Counted from the stretch's first letter, positions 36,628-45,056 are shown. The stretch: 64,000 nt of DNA from Candidatus Moduliflexus flocculans (GCA_000739515.1 DF820459.1:996019-1060018), one strand, 5' to 3'. Notes: generated by a model from the sequence alone, not told the origin. Program-made: numbers and translations.

Positions 36628-36777
36628 ATGATGAAATGGTTGAGAACATGTCGAAACGTTGTGGCGCTGAGTGTGGTGGCATTTTTCTTTCATGCGGTGC
36701 GTGGCTCTATTTCAGCCATCATGTATATCCAGGCATTCAGTCATCTTCGCAAAAGTTCACGAATTTCCCTCACATAA
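36628..36777 (+). CDS. Small membrane or exported peptide, 49 aa, possibly truncated
   Basis: An ATG-ATG start preceded by GGAGGAATTG opens a frame reading MMKWLRTCRNVVALSVVAFF and onward, a positively charged N-terminus followed by a hydrophobic helix, then RKSSRISLT and a stop. It looks like a signal peptide or single membrane anchor. The stop codon touches the left end of a 201-bp fold-back element (36779-36979), so it may be the surviving front of a longer gene cut by that element. A plausible promoter lies upstream. No family recognised. Confidence 0.45.
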   Translation: MMKWLRTCRNVVALSVVAFFFHAVRGSISAIMYIQAFSHLRKSSRISLT

Positions 36778-36778
36778 T

Positions 36779-36979
36779 ATACCAATTGCCACAAAAACGC
36801 TCATGAATTCGAGACTTCCGAGGTCTTCATGAATGGTAAAAAATTCATTCGGCAATATGCCACAAATGGAACGCCAGGCTGAAGCCTGGCGTTCCATTTA
36901 CCGGATGATTTTCTTCATCTCCATGAAGACCTCGGAACTCTGGCCGCGTCAATATGATCTTTTCATAAGCAATTGGTAT
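36779..36979. mobile_element. 201-bp fold-back (MITE-like) element
   Basis: Terminal inverted repeats ATACCAATTGC / GCAATTGGTAT. The whole element folds on itself: CTTCCGAGGTCTTCATG pairs with its near-complement CATGAAGACCTCGGAAC, and the centre is the perfect hairpin GGAACGCCAGGCT/AGCCTGGCGTTCC. No coding capacity. Its appearance suggests a non-autonomous transposed element. Confidence 0.7.
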
Positions 36980-37006
36980 GAAACGTCTCTCTCCACAAAT
37001 TTTCAG

Positions 37007-37127
37007 GTAACTATTTACCTTGTTTCCGCCGTAGGCGATCTGGAGAAATGCCGCAACCGCTACGCGGTAGGAGTCGCCGAGCAGCATGATTTCTACAACA
37101 CCGAAAGCCCTACGGGCTAAATAGTGA
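37007..37127. repeat. P4 element copy next to cassette 1
   Basis: Starts GTAACTATTTA and ends TAAATAGTGAT, with CGCCGTAGGCGAT, CCGCTACGCGG and GCCCTACGGGC inside. It adjoins the sequence (from 37127) that matches the leader of avd at 55101, so it marks where cassette 1 loses similarity to cassette 2. Confidence 0.85.
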
Positions 37128-37165
37128 TGTTCCTTTATTCACGCGATATGCAAAAAAATTTTTCG

Positions 37166-37185
37166 TTAGGGGGCAAGCCCCCTAA
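37166..37185 (-). other. Hairpin downstream of VR1
   Basis: TTAGGGGGC/GCCCCCTAA, 9-bp stem with a 2-base loop, 49 bp beyond the stop codon of the VR1 gene. On the minus strand it is followed by AACGAAAAATTTTTTT. The equivalent at 55141-55158 sits at the same distance from VR2 with a 1-bp shorter stem. May be the DGR target-site hairpin, an intrinsic terminator, or both. Confidence 0.65.
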
Positions 37186-37229
37186 AACCCCCATAAAAAG
37201 TGTAAAAGAGTAAAAGGGCACAGCATAAG

Positions 37230-37355
37230 AGTCCTCACCGCACCACCACCACCCGAAACCCGAAGTAGAAGTCCTGGAAACCAGGTTCGAGCCTGAGGCG
37301 GGCGGCACTGCGCGCGTAGCTCGGCTGATTGAGCCACGAACCGCCACGCAGCAGC
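37230..37355 (-). repeat. DGR variable repeat VR1
   Basis: Last codons of the caspase-FGE gene, homologous to the template at 53546-53672. Over the 24 variable codons, 19 positions differ and every one is an adenine in the template. The flanking blocks (CTGCTGCGTGGCGGTTCGTG and GGGTTTCGGGTGGTGGTGG) are identical. The 3' border after the stop reads GGACTC where the template has GCACTC. Confidence 0.95.
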
Positions 37356-39052
37356 TTCGTCTTTCCATCGCCTAAACTTCCATACGCGCTGCCGTCTGTC
37401 GGGGTTTCGCTATAACTCGCATACGAGTCCTGACACCATTCCCAGACATTGCCGTGCATATCATACACACCGAACGCATTCGGCGGAAAACTCCCGACGT
37501 CTGTCGTCTGCTCGCGATACACACCTTTTTTGCCGCTGCCATAGATGTAATTTCCGTTGTAATTCGCCTGATCCGTGCTGATCGTCTCGCCGAAAGAAAA
37601 CGGCGTGGTCGTTCCGGCGCGGCAAGCGTATTCCCATTCTGCCTCGGATGGCAGGCGAAATGTCGGGGCGGGTTCTGAACCCGCCCCGACGGTGGCGTTC
37701 AATTTCTGCAAAAATTCCTGCGCATCATTCCATGACACCGTTTCCACCGGACGCCGTTCTCCCTTGAAATGCGACGGATTGTTTCCCATGATTTTCTGCC
37801 ACTCCGCCTGCGTCACCGGATATTTCCCCATCCAGAAGCCTTCAGCGAGACTGACTTTATGCAAGGGGCTTTCATCGTCATATCGCCCTTCCTCGCTTTC
37901 AGGACTTCCCATCATGAACTGCCCCGCCGGAATATAGACAAATTCCATGCCTGTCACCGGTTCGCGCCAGAGGTCGCCTGCGGATGGCTCGTTTGACTCT
38001 TCGATCAGTTCATATTCATCGTCGCGCAGTTCGATGATCTCTTCGACGACATGGGGGACATCGCGGCTTTCCGGTTCATCGAGTTCTTCCAACGCGCCTT
38101 CGGCGGCGCGGCGGACGCGGGGCGCTCGGTCTTCGAGGCTCAACCGCCGCAATTCGGTCAACGCAGCCATCGCGCACCGTTCGTCGTGCCGTTGGATAAT
38201 TGACACCAAATCGTCAATCGCGCGAAACCGGTCAGAACTGTCGTCTTCGTCCAGCCGATTCAGCAGCCAGCGCGGCAGCAGCGACCGATCCGAACGCGGG
38301 ATCCAGCAGGGATTTTTCGCCACCACAATCTCGCCATGCGCGGCAACAAATTTTTTCGGCGTCTGCGCGGCGTGAATGGCCTGCATCTCTGCGCTGGCAA
38401 ATTCGAACAATTCTTCCGCCCCGATTTTCCCGTCCTCATCCAGATCGGCGCGGCCTGTCCGCAGCCCCTCGATGAGAAAATGCGTAAAGAGCGAATACGG
38501 GGTCGCCATGTCGTCTGGCGTTTTTTCCTGTGCTTTTTGGAGCGCATGAGACGCAGCCAGAATAATTTTTCCAGACCCATTCCCTTCAAATGCGCTGACA
38601 GCGTCTTCCGCGCCTGAGTTCGTCCCCTTCTCGCCGAAAAATGCGGCGCTATGGCAGCAATCCAGGATGACAACTTTGCGCTCCGCCCCGCTTCGATCAA
38701 TCTGCTTGCGGACGAAGTGGGCGCTAATCGCGGAGGCATCAAGATCGTCAAATGTGGTGTCATCAAAGACCAGATAAAATTCTCCCGACAGTTCGCGATA
38801 GCCGTGTCCAGAAAAATAGAGCAAGAGCAGATCGTCTTTGTGGCGCTGCCTGAAAAAGCGCGAAATATCGCGTTGTACCTCGTGCCACGAGCGATCCACA
38901 TACTCCGTCACTTCATCAAATGCGCCGATCCTGGGATCACGCAGCAGCGCGGCGAAATCCGCCACATCCCGCGCCGGTTTGGTCAGGGGCGGAAATTCAG
39001 CGTCGCAATAAGCGTTGTTGCCAATCAATAATGCGCAGCGTGTGCCTGCCAT
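37235..39052 (-). CDS. Caspase-like effector with DGR-diversified FGE/C-type-lectin domain (cassette 1)
   Basis: A 605-residue cytoplasmic protein. Residues 1-240 form a caspase/C14 peptidase domain, with catalytic His83 in YFSGHG and Cys133 in ILDCCHS. Residues about 265-350 are helical HEAT-like units (RAIDDLVSIIQRHDERCAMA). From about 358 an FGE-sulfatase domain of C-type-lectin fold follows (GMEFVYIPAGQFMMG, FRLPSEAEWEYACRAGT, DMHGNVWEWCQDSY, LLRGGSW). The C-terminal 40 residues are VR1. By analogy with other DGR targets, the variable tip binds a ligand and the caspase is the output (inference). An in-frame palindrome at 37662-37690 adds about ten residues before FRLPSEAE. An EACC1-like gene lies upstream. 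Confidence 0.95.
   Translation of the reverse strand: MAGTRCALLIGNNAYCDAEFPPLTKPARDVADFAALLRDPRIGAFDEVTEYVDRSWHEVQRDISRFFRQRHKDDLLLLYFSGHGYRELSGEFYLVFDDTTFDDLDASAISAHFVRKQIDRSGAERKVVILDCCHSAAFFGEKGTNSGAEDAVSAFEGNGSGKIILAASHALQKAQEKTPDDMATPYSLFTHFLIEGLRTGRADLDEDGKIGAEELFEFASAEMQAIHAAQTPKKFVAAHGEIVVAKNPCWIPRSDRSLLPRWLLNRLDEDDSSDRFRAIDDLVSIIQRHDERCAMAALTELRRLSLEDRAPRVRRAAEGALEELDEPESRDVPHVVEEIIELRDDEYELIEESNEPSAGDLWREPVTGMEFVYIPAGQFMMGSPESEEGRYDDESPLHKVSLAEGFWMGKYPVTQAEWQKIMGNNPSHFKGERRPVETVSWNDAQEFLQKLNATVGAGSEPAPTFRLPSEAEWEYACRAGTTTPFSFGETISTDQANYNGNYIYGSGKKGVYREQTTDVGSFPPNAFGVYDMHGNVWEWCQDSYASYSETPTDGSAYGSLGDGKTKLLRGGSWLNQPSYARSAARLRLEPGFQDFYFGFRVVVVR
37662..37690. repeat. Palindrome inserted in the FGE domain of cassette 1
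   Basis: GTCGGGGCGGGTT/AACCCGCCCCGAC, perfect 13-base arms, translated in frame as VGAGSEPAPT between LNAT and FRLPSEAE. Confidence 0.9.
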
Positions 39053-39074
39053 GATATGTTTATGCGCTGCCGCC

Positions 39075-39172
39075 GAATTCCCCTCCTGGGAGGGGCCAGG
39101 GGTGGGTTGGCTGAAACGGGCAGCATCATTATGTCAACAACCCACCCCCAACCCCTCCTGGGAGGGGAATTC
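39075..39172. repeat. P7 inverted repeat between EACC1-like and caspase genes, cassette 1
   Basis: Ends GAATTCCCCTCCTGGGAGGG and its complement, with inner GGGGTGGGTTG/CAACCCACCCC. Virtually identical to 57197-57294 in cassette 2. Confidence 0.9.
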
Positions 39173-39191
39173 ACGCGAAACAGTGGTTTCG

Positions 39192-39590
39192 TTACTCCGG
39201 CGCTTCGACCCAGCGCCGCAATTGGTGCAGCACCTCGTCTTTTGAGACGTTTGAGGTAATTTCAATCCTGCCGTTCGGCGTTTCCAGCACAACGCGCACC
39301 GGGGCGCTGAAGCGTTTGGCCGTTGCTCGCAGCCAATCCCAGACAGCGTCGGTAATTTTGCCGAGCAGCTTTTCCGATAATTTCGCGCCAAGAATCTTTA
39401 ACACGCCGGTGATGATGGTTTCGATTCCGGCTTTCGCGCCGTCCTGCGTCGGTTCGGTGGCGCATGCCGCCACCGGCTCGCCGCAATAATCGTTGATGCT
39501 CTCTACCAATTCCCGTGTCATGGCGTCTAACGTTTCTTGCGATACGCCAGCGCCAGCATCGATTTTTAACATCGTTTCTGTGGTGTTCAT
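39192..39590 (-). CDS. EACC1-like (effector-associated constant component) protein, cassette 1
   Basis: A 132-residue protein encoded just upstream of the caspase-FGE gene. Layout: an N-terminal strand and helix (MLKIDAGAGVSQETLDAMTR), a hydrophobic amphipathic middle (GIETIITGVLKILGAKLSEK), a VWDWLRA segment, and a C-terminal pair of strands (VRVVLETPNGRIEITSNVSK) with a short helix. This matches my recollection of EACC1 proteins in conflict systems of multicellular bacteria, where they pair with variable effectors such as caspases. Catalytic residues are absent. The last ~30 codons are identical to those of the cassette 2 copy. Start supported by GGGGAAAG. Confidence 0.6.
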   Translation of the reverse strand: MNTTETMLKIDAGAGVSQETLDAMTRELVESINDYCGEPVAACATEPTQDGAKAGIETIITGVLKILGAKLSEKLLGKITDAVWDWLRATAKRFSAPVRVVLETPNGRIEITSNVSKDEVLHQLRRWVEAPE

Positions 39591-39764
39591 GTTGTTTTCT
39601 TTCCCCGTGAGTTCAAGGCGATGACGTTCGATCTTAATGGCTCATCTCGCCCCGTTGACAAGCTCAAACCGCCGCTTCGCTCGACGAACGAAAAATATGA
39701 AAAAAACGAAGGGGCTTTCTATTCAAAATTCGTTGCGTTCTTAAATTCGTTGTAGTTTTTTCGC

Positions 39765-40880
39765 TCAAGATTCGACCACGTCCGCCACCGGGTGGAAATC
39801 GTAGCCTAACGCGTCAGCGACGGCTTTATACGTCACTTTGCCTTTATAGACGTTGACGCCTTTCGCGAGCGCCGCATTTTGCAGACTGGCCTTCGAAACG
39901 CCTTTTTCAGCCAATAAATAAGCATAGGGCATCGTGACGTTCGTCAGCGCGAAGGTCGAGGTGCGCGGCACAGCGCCCGGCATGTTCGCCACGCAATAAT
40001 GCAGCACGCCATCCACGACATACGTCGGATCGTCGTGCGTCGTCGGGCGGCTCGTTTCGATGCACCCGCCCTGATCCACCGCGACATCTACCACGACCGC
40101 GCCTTCTTTCATTTTGGAAATCATCTCGCGGGTCACGAGTTTGGGCGCTTTTGCTCCGGGAATCAACACCGCGCCAATCAGCAAATCGGAACGTTTCGCG
40201 CATTCTTCGATATTGACGTAGTTCGACATCAGCGTCGTGATTTTATTGCCGAAAATGTCGTCAATGTAAGACAGGCGAGACAGATTGATGTCGAGCAGAT
40301 AGACGTTTGCGCCCATGCCGACCGCGATTTTCGCGGCATTCATCCCCACCACGCCGCCGCCGATAATCGTCACGATAGCGCGTTCGACGCCGGGAACGCC
40401 GCTCAACAGAACGCCATAGCCGCCATGCTCTTTTTCAAGATATTTCGCGCCGACCTGCACCGCCATGCGTCCAGCAACCTCGCTCATCGGCGTCAGCAGC
40501 GGCAGCGAGCCGTCTGCAAGCTGAATCGTTTCGTAGGCCACGCCGATAATTTTCCGTTCAAGCAGCGCTTTGGTCTGATCCGGATCAGGCGCAAGATGCA
40601 GATACGTGTATAAAATCTGGCCTTCTCGCAGCAAATCGAATTCTGATGGCTGCGGTTCTTTCACTTTGATAATCATGCCGGAATTGGCATACACTGTCCG
40701 CACATCCGCGATTTTCGCGCCGACACGCTCGTATTCCGCATCCGTAATGCCGCTTGCCACGCCCGCATGTTCTTCGACCAATACTGAATGACCGCGTTTC
40801 ACCAATTCCATCACCCCCGACGGCGCGATGCCGACGCGGTATTCCTGCGTTTTGATTTCTTTTGGAACGCCGATAATCAT
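39765..40880 (-). CDS. ald: Alanine dehydrogenase
   Basis: NAD-dependent alanine/pyruvate interconversion, 371 residues, the usual length. Starts [20 protein letters not shown], with the substrate-binding [16 protein letters not shown] and TYLHLAPD, the active-site VAYETIQ segment, and the dinucleotide fold [23 protein letters not shown]-type C-terminal motif [20 protein letters not shown] is intact. AGGAGG upstream of the ATG. It lies between cassette 1 and metG as a single gene; the 174 bp downstream hold only short hairpins. Confidence 0.95.
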   Translation of the reverse strand: MIIGVPKEIKTQEYRVGIAPSGVMELVKRGHSVLVEEHAGVASGITDAEYERVGAKIADVRTVYANSGMIIKVKEPQPSEFDLLREGQILYTYLHLAPDPDQTKALLERKIIGVAYETIQLADGSLPLLTPMSEVAGRMAVQVGAKYLEKEHGGYGVLLSGVPGVERAIVTIIGGGVVGMNAAKIAVGMGANVYLLDINLSRLSYIDDIFGNKITTLMSNYVNIEECAKRSDLLIGAVLIPGAKAPKLVTREMISKMKEGAVVVDVAVDQGGCIETSRPTTHDDPTYVVDGVLHYCVANMPGAVPRTSTFALTNVTMPYAYLLAEKGVSKASLQNAALAKGVNVYKGKVTYKAVADALGYDFHPVADVVES

Positions 40881-40922
40881 AATGATTCCTCCTCACCATA
40901 ACGTTAATTTTTAAGAGACTTC

Positions 40923-40972
40923 AGGAGTGTCAAATCTTGATTTGATACGCGAAATCAAGATTTCGCACTCCT
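40923..40972. repeat. Palindrome AGGAGTG/CACTCCT
   Basis: Outer 7-base arms with inner AAATCTTGATTT-type complementary blocks, between ald and metG. Confidence 0.75.
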
Positions 40973-40995
40973 AAGAACGGTGTACTATTGAGTTT

Positions 40996-43059
40996 TTATC
41001 GCACTTTCGCGCCCGGCTGCACGTCCGCTTTTTCAAACGCCGACACGCTCAGATTGTCGCCATAGACGCCCGCCAAGACCATGCCTTGCGATTCCTGCCC
41101 CATCAATTTCGCCGGTTTCAGGTTCGCGACGACGATCACAGTTTTGCCGACTAATTGTTCCGGTTCGTAAAATTTCCCGATTCCGGCCAAAATCTGGCGC
41201 GTTTCAAGGCCGATGTCAATCTGCATTTTGATCAGTTTCTCCGATTTCGGGACGCGCTCCGCCGACAGCACTTTCCCGGCGCGAAGGTCAATTTTCGCAA
41301 ATTCGTCAATCGTGATTTGCGGCTGCAATTCGAGTAAAGGCGCGGCGGCGGGCTGCGCTTGCGGTGTTTCTGCTCCTGATAGCATTTTCGCTAATTTCTC
41401 CTTTTGCTGTTGAATTTTTTTATCTTCGACTTTGCTGACTAAGACGCCGATATTTTGAGCAATCGGCTGGCCTTCCTGAAAAACGAACGCGCCGATCTGT
41501 TCCCACGCCTGTTCATGCACGTTTCCCGCTTCGCCAAGCAGTTCCCACGCCTGCTGCATCGTGAAGGGCAGCAACGGCGCTCCCAACACCGCCAGATTTT
41601 TAATCAGCAGGGCGCAGACATGCAGCACCGTGCCGCACGCCGCCGGGTCTTTTTTCTGCAACTCCCAGGGCGCGCTTCTCTGAAAATACTGGTTGCCGAC
41701 GCGCGCCAAATTCATCCAGTCGGTCTGCGCTTTTTTGAACTGATACGTTTCCAGCGCGTCGGTCATGGCGGCTTTCGTGGCGGCGATTTCGTTCAGCGTC
41801 GCCTGATCGTCGGCAGTCAACGCGCCGAGCGGCGGAATTTTTCCATCCGCAAAGCGTTTGATGAACGTCAGTGAACGGTTGACCAAATTGCCGTAAATAT
41901 CAGCGAATTCGCTGTTGATGCGAAGCTGAAATTCTTCCCACGTAAAATTCGCATCCGCTTTTTCCGGCGCAATCGCGTTCAGATAAAAGCGCAGATAATC
42001 CGCCGGAAATTCCTCTAAATATTCGTGCAGCCAGATCGCGTAGTTGCGGCTTGTCGAGATTTTTTCGCCCTCGATGTTCAAAAATTCGTTGGCTGGAATG
42101 TCGGTTGGCAGCACGTATTCGCCGTAGCCCATCAGCACCGACGGCCAGACCATCGCATGAAACACGATGTTGTCTTTGCCGATGAAATGGACGAGTTCGC
42201 AGTCGGGATTCAGCCAGTATTCTTTCCATTTCTCCGGCTGGCCGATCTGCTGCGCCCATTCTTTCGTCGCGGAGACGTAGCCGATGGGCGCGTCGAACCA
42301 GACATACAGCACCTTGCCTTTGGCGTCTTCCAGCGGCACGGGAATGCCCCAGTCAATGTCGCGAGTGATGCAGCGCGGCTGCAAACCGGATTCGAACCAC
42401 TGCTGGCAGAATTTTTTGACGTTATCCTTCCAGTTCGGCTTGCTATCGAGCCACGCAGCAAGGCGATCCTGAAATTTCTCCAACTGTAAAAACCAGTGCG
42501 TCGAATTCCGCAGATGCGGCGTATTTCCGCAAATTTTGCATTTCGGCTTCACGATTTCTTCCGGTGACAGCCAACGCCCGCATTTCTCGCACTGATCGCC
42601 CCGCGCCCCGTCCTTGCCGCAATTCGGGCACGTTCCCTCGATATAGCGATCCGGCAGGAAACGGTTGCAGGTGTCGCAGAACATCTGCTGAATTTCCTGT
42701 TTTTCGATGTAGCCGTTTTCGTACAGTTTCAGGAAAAAATCCTGCGACGTTTCGTGATGAATCTGGCGATGCGTGGCGGAAAAGTGGTCGAAACTCATGC
42801 CGAATTTCGCGAAACTTTCTTTCATCTGTTCATGGTAAAAATCCACGATCTGCTGCGGCGTTTTGCCCTCTTTTTCGGCCTTGATGGTAATCGGCACGCC
42901 ATGCTCGTCGGTGGCGCAGACATAGACGATGTCGCGCTTCTGCAACCGCTGATAGCGGACGTAAATGTCCGCCGGGAGGTACGCGCCCGCCAAATGGCCT
43001 AAATGCAGCGGCCCGTTGGCGTAGGGGAGTGCACTGGTGACAAGTATTTTTCTGCTCAT
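40996..43059 (-). CDS. metG: Methionyl-tRNA synthetase
   Basis: Charges tRNA-Met; 687 residues of the long, dimeric form. Class I HIGH motif is HLGH in ALPYANGPLHLGHLAGAYLP. A four-cysteine double zinc knuckle lies at about 140-185 (MFCDTCNRF, CPNCGK, CEKCGR, CKICGN). The KMSKS loop is GEKISTSRNYAIW, the anticodon-binding helices follow, and the C-terminal OB-fold tRNA-binding domain occupies about 580-687 (IDLRAGKVLSAERVPKSEKL). GAAAGGA upstream of the start. It ends the mltG-tmk-holB-ricT-metG block. Confidence 0.97.
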   Translation of the reverse strand: MSRKILVTSALPYANGPLHLGHLAGAYLPADIYVRYQRLQKRDIVYVCATDEHGVPITIKAEKEGKTPQQIVDFYHEQMKESFAKFGMSFDHFSATHRQIHHETSQDFFLKLYENGYIEKQEIQQMFCDTCNRFLPDRYIEGTCPNCGKDGARGDQCEKCGRWLSPEEIVKPKCKICGNTPHLRNSTHWFLQLEKFQDRLAAWLDSKPNWKDNVKKFCQQWFESGLQPRCITRDIDWGIPVPLEDAKGKVLYVWFDAPIGYVSATKEWAQQIGQPEKWKEYWLNPDCELVHFIGKDNIVFHAMVWPSVLMGYGEYVLPTDIPANEFLNIEGEKISTSRNYAIWLHEYLEEFPADYLRFYLNAIAPEKADANFTWEEFQLRINSEFADIYGNLVNRSLTFIKRFADGKIPPLGALTADDQATLNEIAATKAAMTDALETYQFKKAQTDWMNLARVGNQYFQRSAPWELQKKDPAACGTVLHVCALLIKNLAVLGAPLLPFTMQQAWELLGEAGNVHEQAWEQIGAFVFQEGQPIAQNIGVLVSKVEDKKIQQQKEKLAKMLSGAETPQAQPAAAPLLELQPQITIDEFAKIDLRAGKVLSAERVPKSEKLIKMQIDIGLETRQILAGIGKFYEPEQLVGKTVIVVANLKPAKLMGQESQGMVLAGVYGDNLSVSAFEKADVQPGAKVR

Positions 43060-43072
43060 GTTGTTCCTTTCT

Positions 43073-43759
43073 TTATAACGATTTTAACCTGTTTATCTCA
43101 CTCTGAATATCATCAAGAATTTCCGTATTTTTGATATGATCGTCAACGCTGAAAATCACAAAAACTTTTCCGCCAAAATCGTCCTCAAATGCGCGAAAAC
43201 TACTCTGCATTCGGGCAGTCACGGAATAATTACCGAGGCTGGCGTTCGCGGTAATCGGTTTAACTTGAATGCCGAACGCCTTTTCTCCGATTTTTCCAAG
43301 ATAATCAACGTCTCCGGCATGATCCAGTTCTGGATCGGTTTCTTCGAATGTCACATCAGGAAACTTTTTAGCAAGTTCGTTGTAGATGATTGATTTTTCA
43401 GTCAAATAGCCGTCATAGGTTCGACAAATGGTCAATTCATAAATATAATCAACGCAATCCGCTTCCGTCAAACGACTTACAGAATCCAAGACTTGTGGAA
43501 TGACAGTATCTTTCAATTTCTGATACAGGCGATTCCCCAGTTCTTGCAAACACTCGCGCGAGACTTTTTCGGGGTATTTCGCTTTTGTATAAGCGTGTTC
43601 GAAATACCATTCCTTCCATTCTTCGAATGTTGACGGCTGGCATTCGCGGATAAGCGCCATGACTTCGCCAACTCGCGACGTTTTGGTCAATCCCCACCGC
43701 CGATTCGCATAATTCAGCAGCAATTCATGGCTTCCGAAATCTTTCGCAACTTTTTTCAT
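43073..43759 (-). CDS. MjaI-family type II restriction endonuclease
   Basis: A 228-residue nuclease resembling MjaI (recognition CTAG in the type enzyme). A PD-(D/E)xK-like core is suggested by ETDPELDHAGDVDYLGKI followed by KAFGIQVKPITANASLG. The N-terminal half is helical (MALIRECQPSTFEEWKEWY). The start overlaps the methyltransferase stop by four bases, the normal arrangement for a co-expressed pair. Inserted between ricT and metG, it is probably a horizontally acquired defence island; the target sequence cannot be read from the protein. Confidence 0.82.
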   Translation of the reverse strand: MKKVAKDFGSHELLLNYANRRWGLTKTSRVGEVMALIRECQPSTFEEWKEWYFEHAYTKAKYPEKVSRECLQELGNRLYQKLKDTVIPQVLDSVSRLTEADCVDYIYELTICRTYDGYLTEKSIIYNELAKKFPDVTFEETDPELDHAGDVDYLGKIGEKAFGIQVKPITANASLGNYSVTARMQSSFRAFEDDFGGKVFVIFSVDDHIKNTEILDDIQSEINRLKSL

Positions 43760-45054
43760 ATTCGCGCCTCAGTTGCTTTTGCCCACAAATCAAGAAATTT
43801 CTTCTTATATTTGAAGTCCATGCGTTCATCCACATGCGCCAAGCGGTATTTCAACAAATAGGCGTTCACGAATGTTTTATTTTTCAAATACAGATAACAT
43901 AAAAGGTGATTTTCTTCGTCATATTTGGTTTCGTCGAATTTCAAAAAGACTTTTTGCCCTTTCAGCATGTTGTGTAAAAACTGCACCGCTTTTCCATTTG
44001 CAACGGGGTCTTCTTGCAGGCCAAGCAGACGAATCTTCAGATCATTATTCAACGTCAACATCGTCGGCGAAAGAATTTCTCTAACCGAATAATACATTTC
44101 TCGTTCTTGATTCTCCTGGCCGATTTTTGAGCCGAATTGCAATTTTTTCGGATCGATTTTTTTATCCAATTTCACCGTATCTTTAAAAATATATGGTAAT
44201 TCAGCAATGGCTTTTGTGAAATCAATCGGCTCACCGGTTTGCTTCTGAAAAGAGAGTTGTTGGGGGATCGAGAGTTTCTCATTTTCCGCATTCAACTTCG
44301 TTTCGATGATCGGCAAAAATTCGGGGTTGATTTCATAACCAACAGAGCGGCGTTGCAACATCATCGCCGCTGCCGAAGTCGTGCCACTCCCTAAAAACGG
44401 ATCAAGCACAGTATCGCCGACAAACGTAAACATTTTGATTAAGCGTTTCGGCAATTCGACGGGAAACATGGCAAGATGCTTTTCCTGCCGCACTCCGCTA
44501 AAATTCCAATGTCCGGCAAAATACGTATTCCATTCTTCTGTCGTCATTTTCGACTGTTCTTTGGCCGCTTTCGAAACTGTTCCTTTTGATTTCCCGATTT
44601 TTTTGAAAATCAGGATAAATTCATAATCTAATTTCAGGATTCCATTGCGCGGATAGGGAAACGACCCCATGATTGTTGCGCCGCCGGTCGTGTTGGTTGT
44701 CGCGACTTTCTGCCAGATGATCGCACCCATGTAATCGAAACCGATGGTTTCGCAAAATTTGATGATTTCCGTGCGAATCGGAATGACTTTATAGCGGCCA
44801 TAATAGACCGAACGAGCATATTGATCGCCGATATTGACGCACAAACGGCAGCCGTTTTCTAAGACGCGATAGCATTCCTGCCAGACTAAGTTGAGGTGAT
44901 TGATGTACTCCTCATACGTGTCATGATAGCCGATTTGCGCGGCAACGCCGTAATCTTTCAACTGCCAGTACGGCGGCGACGTGACGACAAGTTGCGCGGA
45001 TTGATCGTCAAGTTCTCGCATCCTGCGCGAATCGCCATTGATAATCAGATGCAC
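43756..45054 (-). CDS. DNA methyltransferase (N4-C or N6-A) fused to an SNase-like domain
   Basis: Protects DNA from the MjaI-type enzyme encoded downstream. The 432 residues begin at a GTG with AAGGTGA upstream, two bases after the ricT stop. Motif IV (VVTSPPYW) at about residue 25 precedes motif I (DPFLGSGTTSAA) at about 218, the beta-class order. Residues about 320-432 look like a staphylococcal-nuclease (OB-fold) domain (KVFLKFDETKYDEENHLLCY then FVNAYLLKYRLAHVDERM). That extra domain is unusual; it may bind DNA rather than cut it. The overlap with the restriction gene indicates coupling. Confidence 0.85.
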   Translation of the reverse strand: MHLIINGDSRRMRELDDQSAQLVVTSPPYWQLKDYGVAAQIGYHDTYEEYINHLNLVWQECYRVLENGCRLCVNIGDQYARSVYYGRYKVIPIRTEIIKFCETIGFDYMGAIIWQKVATTNTTGGATIMGSFPYPRNGILKLDYEFILIFKKIGKSKGTVSKAAKEQSKMTTEEWNTYFAGHWNFSGVRQEKHLAMFPVELPKRLIKMFTFVGDTVLDPFLGSGTTSAAAMMLQRRSVGYEINPEFLPIIETKLNAENEKLSIPQQLSFQKQTGEPIDFTKAIAELPYIFKDTVKLDKKIDPKKLQFGSKIGQENQEREMYYSVREILSPTMLTLNNDLKIRLLGLQEDPVANGKAVQFLHNMLKGQKVFLKFDETKYDEENHLLCYLYLKNKTFVNAYLLKYRLAHVDERMDFKYKKKFLDLWAKATEARI

Positions 45055-45056
45055 GA

